This document shows, piece by piece, positions 8,235 to 16,282 of a stretch of 64,000 nt of DNA (position 1 is the stretch's first letter; each line of letters opens with the position of its first letter). Below the pieces are notes generated by a model. It had not been told where the DNA came from. It was given only the letters and a program-made list of their open reading frames with translations, and did no database searches. This DNA comes from Streptosporangium sp040640155. Its GTDB lineage: Bacteria > Actinomycetota > Actinomycetes > Streptosporangiales > Streptosporangiaceae. The stretch is taken from contig NZ_JBFABE010000004.1 of NCBI RefSeq assembly GCF_040640155.1, positions 124,001 to 188,000 of the forward strand, in the 5' to 3' direction. The translations under genes and the position numbers were made by a program.

Positions 8235-11006
8235 GTGAGCATCGCGGAGCCACCGGTCTTCCAGCCGGGATTCGAGCGCACCCCGCCGAACAACATCGAG
8301 GCCGAGCAGTCGGTCCTGGGCGGCATGCTCCTCTCCAAGGACGCCATCGCCGACGTGGTCGAGATCCTGCGGTCCGACGACTTCTACCGACCGGCCCACC
8401 AGATCATCTACGACATCATCACCGACCTCTACGGCCGTGGCGACCCCGCCGACTCCGTCACCCTCTTCGACGAGCTGCAGAAACGGGGCGAGGTCGCCCG
8501 GATCGGCGGCGGCGCCTACCTGCACACGCTGACCGCCGTCGTGCCGACCGCGGCCAACGCCGGCTACTACGCGAGGATCGTCCGCGAGCAGGCCATCCTG
8601 CGCCGCCTGATCGAGGCCGGCACCCGCATCGTCTCCTACGGCTACGGGGGGCAGGACGAGGAGGTCGACGACCTGGTCGACCGCGCCCAGGCGGAGATCT
8701 ACAAGGTCACCGAGCGCCGCACCTCCGAGGACTACGTCCCGCTGGCCGACATCATGCCGGGCGCGCTGGACGAGCTGGAGGCCATCGGCGGCCGGGGCGG
8801 TCAGATGGTCGGCGTCCCCACCGGCTTCCAGGACCTCGACGCCCTCACCAACGGCCTGCACCCCGGCCAGATGATCGTCGTGGCAGCCCGTCCCGCCATC
8901 GGCAAGGCGCTCGCCCTGGACACGCCGCTCCCCACCCCGGACGGCTGGACGACCATGGGCGAGGTGAGGCCGGGGGACCGTCTCATCGGCGCGGACGGCA
9001 GGCCGACCCGCGTGGTCGCGGCGACCGGCGTGCTGCACGGGCGCCCCTGCTACGAGGTGGAGTTCGACGACGGCACGGTGATCGTCGCCGACGCCCGGCA
9101 CCAGTGGCGGACGACCAGCGCCCCCGTGACCAGCGCCCCCGCGACCGTCGCCCACCCGCACGTCTCCGCTCACCGGGACGCCTCCACCCACCCGAACGTC
9201 TCCGCGCGCCGGAGCACCTCCACCGACCGGGAAACCGTGCACCGGGACGTCAACGCGCACCGGGACGTGACCGCGCACCAGCGCGTCGTCACGACGGAGG
9301 AGATCGCCCGCACGCTGCACGGCGCACCGGCGGGCGGGCAGGTAGGCCACGCGGTCGCCGTCGCCGCCGGGTTCGACCTGCCCGAACGGGATCTGCCCCT
9401 CCCCCCCTACGCGCTCGGGGTCGCCCTGGGGGTCGGGCTCGGCGCCCGGCTCGGCGCCACAGGGAAGGGCCGTCACGGGACGGCCGAGGCCACCGTCGAC
9501 ATCGGGCACACCGGCGCCGGGCACACCGGCCGTGAGGACACCGGTGACGCCGAAAACGCCACCGGGGAGATCGGCGTGGTCACGGGTATCGAGAACGCCC
9601 CGGACGCCGACGGGGATGCCGCCGTGGTCACGGGTGCCGGGAACGCCACGGACGCCACGGGCGCCACGGGCGCCACGGCCCCCACCGGCGCCACGGGCGC
9701 CGGTGGGGGCCACGGCTCGTGGCCGGCCGCGCTCGACCCGGAGATCGTCCTCAACCTGGAGACCGAAGGACTGCGGATCACCGGCGAGGGTCCTGACGCC
9801 GCGGACCCCCCCGGCACCTCCGGCCCTCACCCCGTCCCCGTCGTTCCCGATCTCCTCGGTGTCCTCGGTGTCCTCGGCGCCCTCGGTGAGGAACGGATCC
9901 CCGGGACGTACCTGCGGGCCTCCTGTGAGCAGCGGCGCGCCCTGCTCGCCGGGCTCCTCGACGCCCGCGGCCACGTCGACCACGACGGCCGGGTCCGGCT
10001 CCCGATCACCGGTGACGGGCTCGCCCGGGACGCCTTCGAACTGGTGCTGAGCCTGGGGCACCTGGCCACCATGACGGCGGAGGTCACCGAGGACGGCGGC
10101 GACGCCCCCCGCGTCCACCACATGATCGACTTCGTGGCGCCCGAGAAGGTGTTCCGGTTGTCCGGCAAGGCCGTCCGGCAGGTGACCGGCGCTGATGCGG
10201 CGACACGGGTCCGGAACATCGTCGACGTGCGGCCGGTGCCCTCGACGCCGGTGAGGTGCGTGGAGGTCGACGCCGCCGACCACATGTACCTCGCCGGGCC
10301 GACGTGCGTCCCCACCCACAACAGCACGCTCGGGCTGGACTTCGCCCGGTCCGCCGCGATCAAGCACGGCATGACGACCGTGGTGTTCTCCCTGGAGATG
10401 TCCCGCAACGAGATCACCATGCGCCTGCTGTCGGCCGAGGCGCGGGTGGCGCTGCACGCCATGCGCTCGGGCACGATGACCGACGACGACTGGGCCAAGC
10501 TGGCCCGGCGGATGGGCGAGGTCGCCGAGGCCCCGCTGTTCATCGACGACTCGCCCAACATGTCGATGATGGAGATCAGGGCCAAGTGCCGCCGCCTCAA
10601 GCAGCGCAACGACCTGCGGTTCGTCATCATCGACTACCTGCAGCTCATGTCCTCGCCGAAGAAGACCGAGAGCCGCCAGAACGAGGTCTCCGAGATCTCC
10701 CGGGCCATCAAGCTCCTCGCCAAGGAGCTGGAGGTGCCGGTGATCGCGATCTCCCAGCTCAACCGTGGTCCCGAGCAGCGCACCGACAAGAGGCCCATGG
10801 TCAGCGACCTTCGCGAATCCGGAAGCATCGAGCAGGATGCCGACATGGTCATTCTGCTGCACCGGGAGGACGCCTACGAGCGCGAGTCGCCCCGGGCCGG
10901 CGAGGCCGACCTGATCGTGGCCAAGCACCGTAACGGCCCCACCGCCACGGTCACCGTGGCCTTCCAGGGCCACTACAGCCGTTTCGTCGACATGGCGCCC
11001 CACTAG
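8235..11006 (+). CDS. dnaB: replicative DNA helicase DnaB, interrupted by an intein
   Basis: The 923-residue precursor becomes a helicase of 451 residues once the intein (residues 225-696) is removed. DnaB is the hexameric helicase that opens the replication fork. The N-terminal domain (NIEAEQSVLGGMLLSKDAI) binds primase. The C-terminal RecA-like core has Walker B FVIIDYLQLM, the helicase motif AISQLNRGPEQR and RESGSIEQDADMV. The Walker A lysine and serine are separated by the intein (AIGK / STLGLD), so the helicase cannot bind ATP before splicing. GTG start at 8235 with GGGGG about 8 bases upstream. It stands alone, far from rplI. Confidence 0.96.
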   Translation: MSIAEPPVFQPGFERTPPNNIEAEQSVLGGMLLSKDAIADVVEILRSDDFYRPAHQIIYDIITDLYGRGDPADSVTLFDELQKRGEVARIGGGAYLHTLTAVVPTAANAGYYARIVREQAILRRLIEAGTRIVSYGYGGQDEEVDDLVDRAQAEIYKVTERRTSEDYVPLADIMPGALDELEAIGGRGGQMVGVPTGFQDLDALTNGLHPGQMIVVAARPAIGKALALDTPLPTPDGWTTMGEVRPGDRLIGADGRPTRVVAATGVLHGRPCYEVEFDDGTVIVADARHQWRTTSAPVTSAPATVAHPHVSAHRDASTHPNVSARRSTSTDRETVHRDVNAHRDVTAHQRVVTTEEIARTLHGAPAGGQVGHAVAVAAGFDLPERDLPLPPYALGVALGVGLGARLGATGKGRHGTAEATVDIGHTGAGHTGREDTGDAENATGEIGVVTGIENAPDADGDAAVVTGAGNATDATGATGATAPTGATGAGGGHGSWPAALDPEIVLNLETEGLRITGEGPDAADPPGTSGPHPVPVVPDLLGVLGVLGALGEERIPGTYLRASCEQRRALLAGLLDARGHVDHDGRVRLPITGDGLARDAFELVLSLGHLATMTAEVTEDGGDAPRVHHMIDFVAPEKVFRLSGKAVRQVTGADAATRVRNIVDVRPVPSTPVRCVEVDAADHMYLAGPTCVPTHNSTLGLDFARSAAIKHGMTTVVFSLEMSRNEITMRLLSAEARVALHAMRSGTMTDDDWAKLARRMGEVAEAPLFIDDSPNMSMMEIRAKCRRLKQRNDLRFVIIDYLQLMSSPKKTESRQNEVSEISRAIKLLAKELEVPVIAISQLNRGPEQRTDKRPMVSDLRESGSIEQDADMVILLHREDAYERESPRAGEADLIVAKHRNGPTATVTVAFQGHYSRFVDMAPH
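8907..10322 (+). other. class-3 intein in the DnaB P-loop, with decayed endonuclease region
   Basis: 472 residues between GK and STLGLD. It begins with Ala (ALALDTPLPTPDGW) and ends THN before Ser, so it lacks the usual Cys/Ser first nucleophile. Instead it has the triplet typical of class-3 inteins: Trp67 (ADARHQW), Cys451 (VRCVEVDAADHMYLAG) and Thr470 next to His471-Asn472. Class-3 inteins of this kind are known from mycobacterial and phage DnaB. The central endonuclease region is degenerate: YALGVALGVGLG (about 9409-9444) has lost the Asp of the first LAGLIDADG motif, and LLAGLLDARG (about 9945) has Arg in place of the second. Low-complexity segments at about 9109-9290 and 9480-9720 have expanded within it. 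Confidence 0.93.
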
Positions 11007-11094
11007 GGGACGGCTTCAGGGCCGCCCCGTGTCACCGGGTTCGCGGCCCGAGCCGAACCGGACGAGACGCCGGGACGGTCCCTTCTCCTCCTTG

Positions 11095-11114
11095 ACCTGA
11101 ACCAAAGTTCAGGT
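11095..11114. promoter_or_regulatory. perfect palindrome upstream of the FMN reductase
   Basis: ACCTGAAC and GTTCAGGT flank a CAAA spacer, 63 bp before the reductase start. A TTGACC -35-like hexamer (11093-11098) overlaps the left arm. The layout resembles SoxR/MerR-type operators, which is inference; a TetR- or HTH-type repressor is equally possible. Confidence 0.75.
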
Positions 11115-11176
11115 ACGACCCTTGTCCGGGAGGCACCGCAAAGGACGCGGGGTCCCGTGACCGGTGGAGGAGTCCC

Positions 11177-11770
11177 ATGACCGAGCAGACCGTCAAGCTC
11201 GCTGTGATCGTAGGCAGCGTCCGGGAGGGACGGATCGGCCCGACCGTCGCGAGCTGGTTCACCGACCAGGCCCGGCTGCGCGAGGGCCTGGACGTCGACC
11301 TCGTCGACCTGGCCGACTTCCCGCTGCCGTTGGCGCTGCCGGGTTTCGGCTCGGCACCCGACCCCGAGGCGGCGCGCACCCTGGAGTCCCTGTCCCCGCG
11401 GCTGGCCGCGGCCGAGGCCTTCGTGGTCGTGACCCCCGAGTACAACCACAGCTTTCCCGCCTCGCTGAAGAACGTCATCGACTGGCACGACCGGCAGTGG
11501 CGCGCCAAGCCGGTCGGGTTCGTCTCCTACGGTGGCCTCTCCGGCGGGCTGCGGGCGGTCGAGCAGCTCCGGCTGGTCTTCGCCGAACTGCACGCGGTGA
11601 CCGTCCGCGACACCGTGAGCTTCCACGGCGTCTGGAGCCGCTTCGACGACGCCGGGATCCCGAGAGATTCACAGGGCTGTGAGGGCGCGGCGAAGATCCT
11701 GCTGGATCAGCTCACCTGGTGGGCGAGGACCCTGCGCGAGGGCAGGGTGGCGCGCCCGTACGCCGCCTGA
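11177..11770 (+). CDS. NADPH-dependent FMN reductase family protein
   Basis: A 197-residue flavodoxin-fold reductase. It shows the FMN phosphate loop VGSVREGRIGPTVASW near residues 12-27, the TPEYNHSFPASLKNVIDW motif near residues 80-97 and GGLSGGLRAVEQLR, all typical of the ArsH/chromate-reductase/azoreductase-like family. It should pass electrons from NADPH to FMN and then to quinones, dyes or metals in the cytoplasm. GGAGGAG precedes the ATG. Its promoter carries a perfect palindrome, which suggests induction by a redox or drug signal, but no regulator gene is adjacent. The true substrate is unknown. Confidence 0.9.
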   Translation: MTEQTVKLAVIVGSVREGRIGPTVASWFTDQARLREGLDVDLVDLADFPLPLALPGFGSAPDPEAARTLESLSPRLAAAEAFVVVTPEYNHSFPASLKNVIDWHDRQWRAKPVGFVSYGGLSGGLRAVEQLRLVFAELHAVTVRDTVSFHGVWSRFDDAGIPRDSQGCEGAAKILLDQLTWWARTLREGRVARPYAA

Positions 11771-11782
11771 TCGGGAGCCGGT

Positions 11783-11845
11783 CGTCCCGGGCTGATCGGC
11801 CGTCCGCCGCCCTGGGAGGTCGGGGCCGCCGTCCCGGGCTGATCG
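11783..11845. repeat. two direct copies of a 16-bp sequence
   Basis: CGTCCCGGGCTGATCG occurs at 11783-11798 and 11830-11845, just after the reductase stop, with similar bases continuing after both copies. No function is evident. Confidence 0.7.
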
Positions 11846-11882
11846 CGCGTCCGTCGTCCCGGTGGGGGGCGGGGGCGTCCGG

Positions 11883-12599
11883 TCAGACGGCGACGGTGAG
11901 CAGCGTGTCCCCGTCCCTCGTGCGTACCTCGAAGCGGGTTATCCCGACGGGCTCCCAGGCGACCCCGCCGTGGACGTAGAGGGGATCGGGGGAGCCGGGG
12001 ACGCCGTACCCCCGTTCGGGCACCGCCCATCCGGTGACCACCCGGCGCTCGCCGGTGAGGGAGACGGCGATCAGCTCGCACTCCAGCGGCCCGGTGACCC
12101 CTCCGAGTTCGAGGACGGCATGGGTGCCCCACCCCTTGGTCTCGATCACCAGCCCGCCGGTGATCCCGCCGGTCCCGGTGCCGGCGACCGGTACGCCCCT
12201 CCGGTAGGCGTCCTCGGCCGGCCCGTGCGCGGAGTGGCCGGCGGGGGCGCCCGCGTCCTCGCCGGAGAGGGCGGCCCCGGCCGCGACCCCGCCGGCGAAC
12301 AGGGTGACCGCCGCGGCGGCACCGATCACGAACGTGCCCCGGCGGGCACGCCGGCCGGTGGCCCTGTGGTGCCGCGGAAGGTCGATGACCTTGGCCCGCT
12401 CCCCGCCGGCGGATGCCGCGTCACCGTGCCTCGGGCGCCCGATGCCGCCCAGCGCGTCCGCCACCCCCGACAGCTCCCGCAACTCCACGGCGCAGACCGC
12501 GCAGGTGCGCAGGTGCGCGGAGAAGGCCACCCGGTCCTCCTCCTCCAGCAGGCCCAGGGCGTAGGCGCCCACGTCGGTGTGCTCCACTCGCGCGGTCAT
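11883..12599 (-). CDS. membrane anti-sigma factor with zinc-finger (ZAS) domain
   Basis: A 238-residue protein. The N-terminal cytoplasmic domain has the ZAS motif H-x3-C-x2-C in AHLRTCAVCAVEL (about residues 24-36), which clamps ECF sigma factors. A single membrane helix, TFVIGAAAAVTLFAGGVAAG, lies near residues 90-112, and the rest is an extracytoplasmic RskA-like domain. The ATG overlaps the stop of the upstream sigma-like gene by four bases (ATGA), so translation is coupled. The partner gene lacks sigma region 2, which makes the target of this anti-sigma factor uncertain. A much longer upstream frame was rejected as shadow. Confidence 0.9.
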   Translation of the reverse strand: MTARVEHTDVGAYALGLLEEEDRVAFSAHLRTCAVCAVELRELSGVADALGGIGRPRHGDAASAGGERAKVIDLPRHHRATGRRARRGTFVIGAAAAVTLFAGGVAAGAALSGEDAGAPAGHSAHGPAEDAYRRGVPVAGTGTGGITGGLVIETKGWGTHAVLELGGVTGPLECELIAVSLTGERRVVTGWAVPERGYGVPGSPDPLYVHGGVAWEPVGITRFEVRTRDGDTLLTVAV

Positions 12600-12976
12600 G
12601 CCGTCACCCCCCTCTCCTCCAGGGCGGCGCGCAGCGCGCGAAGGGCGTGGTAGACCCTGACCTTCACGGTCTCGACCCCCATGCCCAGGGCCTCGGCGGC
12701 GTCGTTCACCGACCGGCCCCGCAGCACGGTCTCGTGGAGGATCTCGCGGTGGACGGGGGAGAGCGACGCCAGCGCGGCCGGCATCACGACCTGCCGGAGC
12801 GGGTCCTCGGCGCGACCCGGCACGGGCAGGCTCTCCGGGGATCTCTCGCCCGTCCCGAGAGGATGCGCGTCCCGGCGGTGCCGGCTCCGCCGGTCGCCGT
12901 ACGGCGGGGAGGCCTTCGCGAGGTCCTCTTCGGAGAGGCCGGCCGGAGGGGAGGCCCAGACGCCCCGGCGCGTCAT
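12596..12976 (-). CDS. ECF sigma-like protein with region 4 only
   Basis: A 126-residue protein. Residues about 60-126 are a clear ECF sigma region 4: LASLSPVHREIL, GRSVNDAAEALGMGVETVKV as the helix-turn-helix, then YHALRALRAALEERG. Normal ECF factors have region 2 (core and -10 binding) before this. Here the first ~50 residues are charged, show no region 2 features, and neither other minus frame upstream has one. The ATG at 12976 has GTGGAG in front, so it may be expressed rather than a pseudogene. It could act with a separate region-2 protein, as RsoA does with SigO in Bacillus, or as a decoy for the coupled anti-sigma factor. Remnant status is also possible. Confidence 0.75.
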   Translation of the reverse strand: MTRRGVWASPPAGLSEEDLAKASPPYGDRRSRHRRDAHPLGTGERSPESLPVPGRAEDPLRQVVMPAALASLSPVHREILHETVLRGRSVNDAAEALGMGVETVKVRVYHALRALRAALEERGVTA

Positions 12977-13438
12977 GATCGGCGCTCCACGGTTCGCGCG
13001 TGCCGGTGGCCGCCGGCACGCGGAACGGGGTTCACCACCCGGCGATCTCCTGGGCCACGGAAGAGGGCCGAGGTCGTGCCGGTGCCCGCTGGATCGGACC
13101 ACCGCCGGGCTTTCGTGATCACTTTCTGCCCTCCCGTTCCGGCCGCCGGACGATTCCGGTCTCGGCAGGCAGTACGGCGGCGCACCCGGGCCGGGTTCAA
13201 AGATCGTGCGGATTCCCGGATTGTCGGCTGAAACGACACGCCATAAAGGGAGATTCGGGCCGACCCCCGGCACGGGGAACCCGGCGGATCCGCCGACTCG
13301 GACGGATCCGCCGGCTCCGGCCGACAGGAGACCGGCCGGTCGAGGCGGGAGAGACCGGTCGGGCCGGGTAGGGAACAGCCCACCCCGCATCTCACGGGGC
13401 CGGCCGCCCGGGATCTCACGGGGCCGGGCGTCCCGATC
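12977..13438. other. 462-bp gap upstream of the sigma-like gene
   Basis: Lies between the sigma-like gene start and the stop of the phosphodiesterase, both on the minus strand. It holds the sigma promoter and GGCGGATCCG-type short repeats near 13283-13310. All three minus frames were read for a missing sigma region 2; none was found. Confidence 0.5.
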
Positions 13439-14176
13439 TCACAGGACCGGGCGGAAGTGGGTGACGAGACGGCCGCCGTCGAAGACGTGCAGGGCGATCT
13501 GCGGCGGAAGGTCGTAGTCGATGGGAATCGGCGTGTTCATCTCCTGGCCGAGCCGGAGCGTGGAGACGACACCGGGCGCGACCACGAGCGGCAGGCCCGC
13601 GAAGACGGTGCTCGCCGCGGTGTGGGCGTGTCCCGTCAGGACGGCCGCCACCTGGGGATACTGCCGGATGATTCCCTCCAGCCGCTCCGGGTTGCGCAGC
13701 CGGATCCCGTCGACGTACGGCAGGCCCAGGGAGACCGGGGGATGGTGCATGCCCACCAGGGCGGGGGTGTCCGGCGCCTCGCCGAGAACGCGGTGCAGCC
13801 AGCCGATCGTCTCGTCGTCCAGGACTCCCTCCGGCCGGTCCGGGACGCTGGAGTCGCACAGTGCCACGGTGAGTCCGTTGAGCCGGAGGACCTGGTTGAT
13901 CGGGCCGTCGCCGTCCTCGTCCAGCAGGACCTTGCGGAAGGCCGGCCGGACATCGTGGTTGCCCGGGCAGATGAGCGTCGGACGGCGCGTGGTCAGCAGA
14001 TCGCGCGCGATCTCGTACTCCTCGATCAGACCGTTGTCGGCGATGTCGCCGGTCACCAGGACCGCGTCCAGGGGACCGGGAAGGTTCTCCAGGTGCCGCA
14101 TGACGGATCGGGTCCTGTCGATGCTGCGAGGGGAGCCGTCGATGTGGACGTCACTCACATGGGCCAGGATCAGCAT
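13439..14176 (-). CDS. metallophosphoesterase (CpdA/Icc-like phosphodiesterase)
   Basis: A 245-residue calcineurin-like hydrolase. It has the full two-metal motif set: SDVH (residues about 8-11), GDIADN, GNHD, a GMHHPP block and GHAH. The order and spacing match class III cyclic-nucleotide phosphodiesterases such as CpdA, so hydrolysis of cAMP or another phosphodiester is likely but not shown. The ATG at 14176 begins MLILAHVSDVH, which starts directly at the first strand of the fold; a GTG one codon earlier is an alternative. The long upstream frame is Arg/Pro-rich shadow. Confidence 0.9.
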   Translation of the reverse strand: MLILAHVSDVHIDGSPRSIDRTRSVMRHLENLPGPLDAVLVTGDIADNGLIEEYEIARDLLTTRRPTLICPGNHDVRPAFRKVLLDEDGDGPINQVLRLNGLTVALCDSSVPDRPEGVLDDETIGWLHRVLGEAPDTPALVGMHHPPVSLGLPYVDGIRLRNPERLEGIIRQYPQVAAVLTGHAHTAASTVFAGLPLVVAPGVVSTLRLGQEMNTPIPIDYDLPPQIALHVFDGGRLVTHFRPVL

Positions 14177-14498
14177 CACCCAAGAGTGACATATCCATCT
14201 CCCCGGTGTCCGGCATCCGACACGGAGGGCGCGGACGCGCCGCACCCGGCCCGCACCCGGCCCGGATCTGGGCCGAATCTGGGCCGGGTCCGGGCCCGCC
14301 CCCGGACACGGCGAGCCGTGTTCCGCCGGCCGAGGTCCCGACGGCGGCGAACGCCCTCGTGCCCCCGCCACCGGGGCGCGGGACACGAGGGCGTTCGGAA
14401 AAGCAGCCGTGGCCCGTCCTCGCCCCTGCAAAGGACGGACCGCGGCGGTCCCATGCGCGCGTACGCGATCGCGGCGGTGCGCGATCACGCCGCGCCCG
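14177..14498. other. 322-bp gap between phosphodiesterase and ABC-2 permease
   Basis: Holds repeated CGCACCCGGCC / ATCTGGGCC elements (about 14240-14290) and the 13-bp stem listed separately. No gene was seen. Confidence 0.5.
14349..14396. terminator. 13-bp perfect stem downstream of the ABC-2 permease
   Basis: GAACGCCCTCGTG at 14349-14361 pairs perfectly with CACGAGGGCGTTC at 14384-14396. It lies 100 bp past the permease stop (minus strand), so it is a likely terminator or barrier, although no T-run follows it on that strand. Confidence 0.6.
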
Positions 14499-15233
14499 TC
14501 ACTCCCACCGGAAGAACCGCGTCGCCAGCGCTCCGGTGACCAGGACGGTCAACGCCATCATCGCCAGGTGCAGCGGCTGCGGCGGCTGCCCGGCCCAGGT
14601 GGCGCGGAGCGTGTCGGCGAACGGCGCCACCGGCAGGAAGTCCCCGATGCGGCGCAGCAGGTCGGGCATCAGCTCGCGGGGGACCCACATACCGGCCATG
14701 AACAGCAGCGGGAACATCAGCAGCGAGCCGATGGCGGGGGCGGCCTTGGAGGTCGGCGCCACGGCGGCGATCAGCAGTCCCATGCCGAACAGCGAGGCCG
14801 TGCCGAGCACGAACACGCCCGCGAAGGTCAGCGGGCTCTTCGGCATGGCCGTGCCGAGGACGAGGTAGCCGAGGACGACGAGCAGGACGGTGGCGATGGT
14901 CGCCGCCACGAGGTTGTTGGCCACCTGGGCGACCAGCAGCCGGATCGGGTTGACCGGGGTGGTGGACAGCCGGCGCAGCACACCGGTCTCCCGGTAGCTC
15001 ACCAGCGTTCCCGGCAGGACGGTGAACGCCATCGTCACCACGGCCAGGACCACCATCAGGGCCGGCAACTGGGTGTCGATGCCCCGCTGGCCGCCCATCT
15101 CGGGATTGACCTCCTGCAGCCCCGGGGTGCTGCCCAGCCCCAGCAGCAGCGCGAGCGGCAGCAGGATCGAGAAGATCGAGGCGGCCGGCTCCCGCAGCAG
15201 GAGCTTGGCCTCGATCAGGAGCATCTTCCTCAT
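14499..15233 (-). CDS. ABC-2 type exporter permease
   Basis: A 244-residue membrane protein with six hydrophobic segments and the ABC-2 signature region SYRETGVLRRLSTTPVNPIRLLVAQ near the middle, typical of drug/daunorubicin-type exporters (DrrB-like). It forms the channel for the ATPase encoded immediately upstream. Its ATG overlaps the ATPase stop by four bases (ATGA), so the two are translationally coupled. The divergent two-component genes next door suggest induction by a membrane-active compound. The cargo is unknown. Confidence 0.92.
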   Translation of the reverse strand: MRKMLLIEAKLLLREPAASIFSILLPLALLLGLGSTPGLQEVNPEMGGQRGIDTQLPALMVVLAVVTMAFTVLPGTLVSYRETGVLRRLSTTPVNPIRLLVAQVANNLVAATIATVLLVVLGYLVLGTAMPKSPLTFAGVFVLGTASLFGMGLLIAAVAPTSKAAPAIGSLLMFPLLFMAGMWVPRELMPDLLRRIGDFLPVAPFADTLRATWAGQPPQPLHLAMMALTVLVTGALATRFFRWE

Positions 15234-16129
15234 CAGGCGATCTTCTTTCCGGTCAGGCCCAGGAAGGCGTCGTCGAGGGTGGCCCGCTCCACGCGCAGGT
15301 CGACGGGGGTGACGCCCGCGGTCGCCAGGGCGGTCGCGACCGCGAGCAGCAGGTCGCCGGTGCCGATGACCGTCACCTGACCGCCGGTGAGTCCCACGGA
15401 GGCCACCTCGGGCAGGCGGCGCAACACGGCCTCGTCGAGCGGGCCGGTGAGCCGGAACCTGATGGTCTGCCGGCCGTCGACCCTGGCGATCAGCCCCGAG
15501 GGGCTGTCCACCGCGACGACCCGTCCCGCGTCGAACAGCGCGAGCCGGTCGCAGAGCCGTTCGGCCTCCTCCATGAAGTGGGTGACCAGCAGGATCGTCA
15601 CACCGCTGTCGCGGACCCGTTCGATGAGCTCCCAGGTGTCGCGGCGGGCCTGCGGGTCCAGGCCGGTGGTGAGCTCGTCCAGGATCGCCACGCGGGGCCT
15701 GCCGATCAGCGCCAGCGCGATCGAGAGCCGTTGCTGCTGGCCGCCGGAGAGCTTGCCGTAGGGGGTGTCGCGCTTGGCGGAGAGCCCGACCCGCTCCAGC
15801 AGCTCCCCCCAGTCCGCGGGGTCTCGGTAGAAGGACGCGTACAGGTCGAGCGCCTCCCACACCTTGATCTTCTCCGGCAGGGTGGAGCTCTGCAGCTGGA
15901 CGCCCAGCCGCTCCTTGAGCTCGATGCCGCTCAGGCCACCGAGGACGCTCACCGTTCCGGAGTCGGGGACGCGCAGGCCGGCGACACACTCCACGGTGGT
16001 CGTCTTGCCGGCGCCGTTGGGACCGAGGACGCCGAAGATCTCGCCCTCGTCCACGGTGAACGAGACGTCGTCCACCGCCAGTTGGTCGCGGTACCGCTTG
16101 CGGAGGTCGCTGACCTCGATGACCTTCAT
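15233..16129 (-). CDS. ABC exporter ATP-binding protein (DrrA-like)
   Basis: A 298-residue ATPase: Walker A GPNGAGKTT, signature YGKLSGGQQQRLSIALAL, Walker B VAILDELTTGLDPQ, switch His in VTHFMEEAE. After the ATPase domain comes a ~90-residue C-terminal domain typical of DrrA-type exporters. Walker B ends DEL rather than DEP. It works with the ABC-2 permease downstream and is likely to expel a drug, lipid or antibiotic. The start ATG at 16129 is 153 bp from the divergent sensor kinase gene, which suggests that kinase and regulator control the exporter, as in many actinobacterial resistance loci. Confidence 0.93.
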   Translation of the reverse strand: MKVIEVSDLRKRYRDQLAVDDVSFTVDEGEIFGVLGPNGAGKTTTVECVAGLRVPDSGTVSVLGGLSGIELKERLGVQLQSSTLPEKIKVWEALDLYASFYRDPADWGELLERVGLSAKRDTPYGKLSGGQQQRLSIALALIGRPRVAILDELTTGLDPQARRDTWELIERVRDSGVTILLVTHFMEEAERLCDRLALFDAGRVVAVDSPSGLIARVDGRQTIRFRLTGPLDEAVLRRLPEVASVGLTGGQVTVIGTGDLLLAVATALATAGVTPVDLRVERATLDDAFLGLTGKKIA

Positions 16130-16205
16130 GACGACGACGCTAGAAGCCCGGCCGGCCGCGGAGAATCGGGCCAGGCACCCGTCCGGGTCGGGTCAGGGAC
16201 CCACC

Positions 16206-16227
16206 GGGGTGGAGCTAGCCCCACCCC
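16206..16227. promoter_or_regulatory. inverted repeat in the exporter/kinase divergent promoter
   Basis: GGGGTGG and CCACCCC are separated by 8 bases in the only intergenic DNA between the ABC exporter and the sensor kinase. It is a candidate binding site for the neighbouring response regulator; this is inference from position. Confidence 0.45.
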
Positions 16228-16282
16228 CGGGCGGCACGCGGCACCCCTGGGAACGCCGGGCCCGATCGCCGACACTTGGGAC

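Noticed and set aside
12600..13019. N-terminal extension of the anti-sigma gene
   Set aside because: The extra residues are Arg/Gly/Pro shadow of the sigma-like gene; the coupled ATG at 12599 fits the ZAS domain start.
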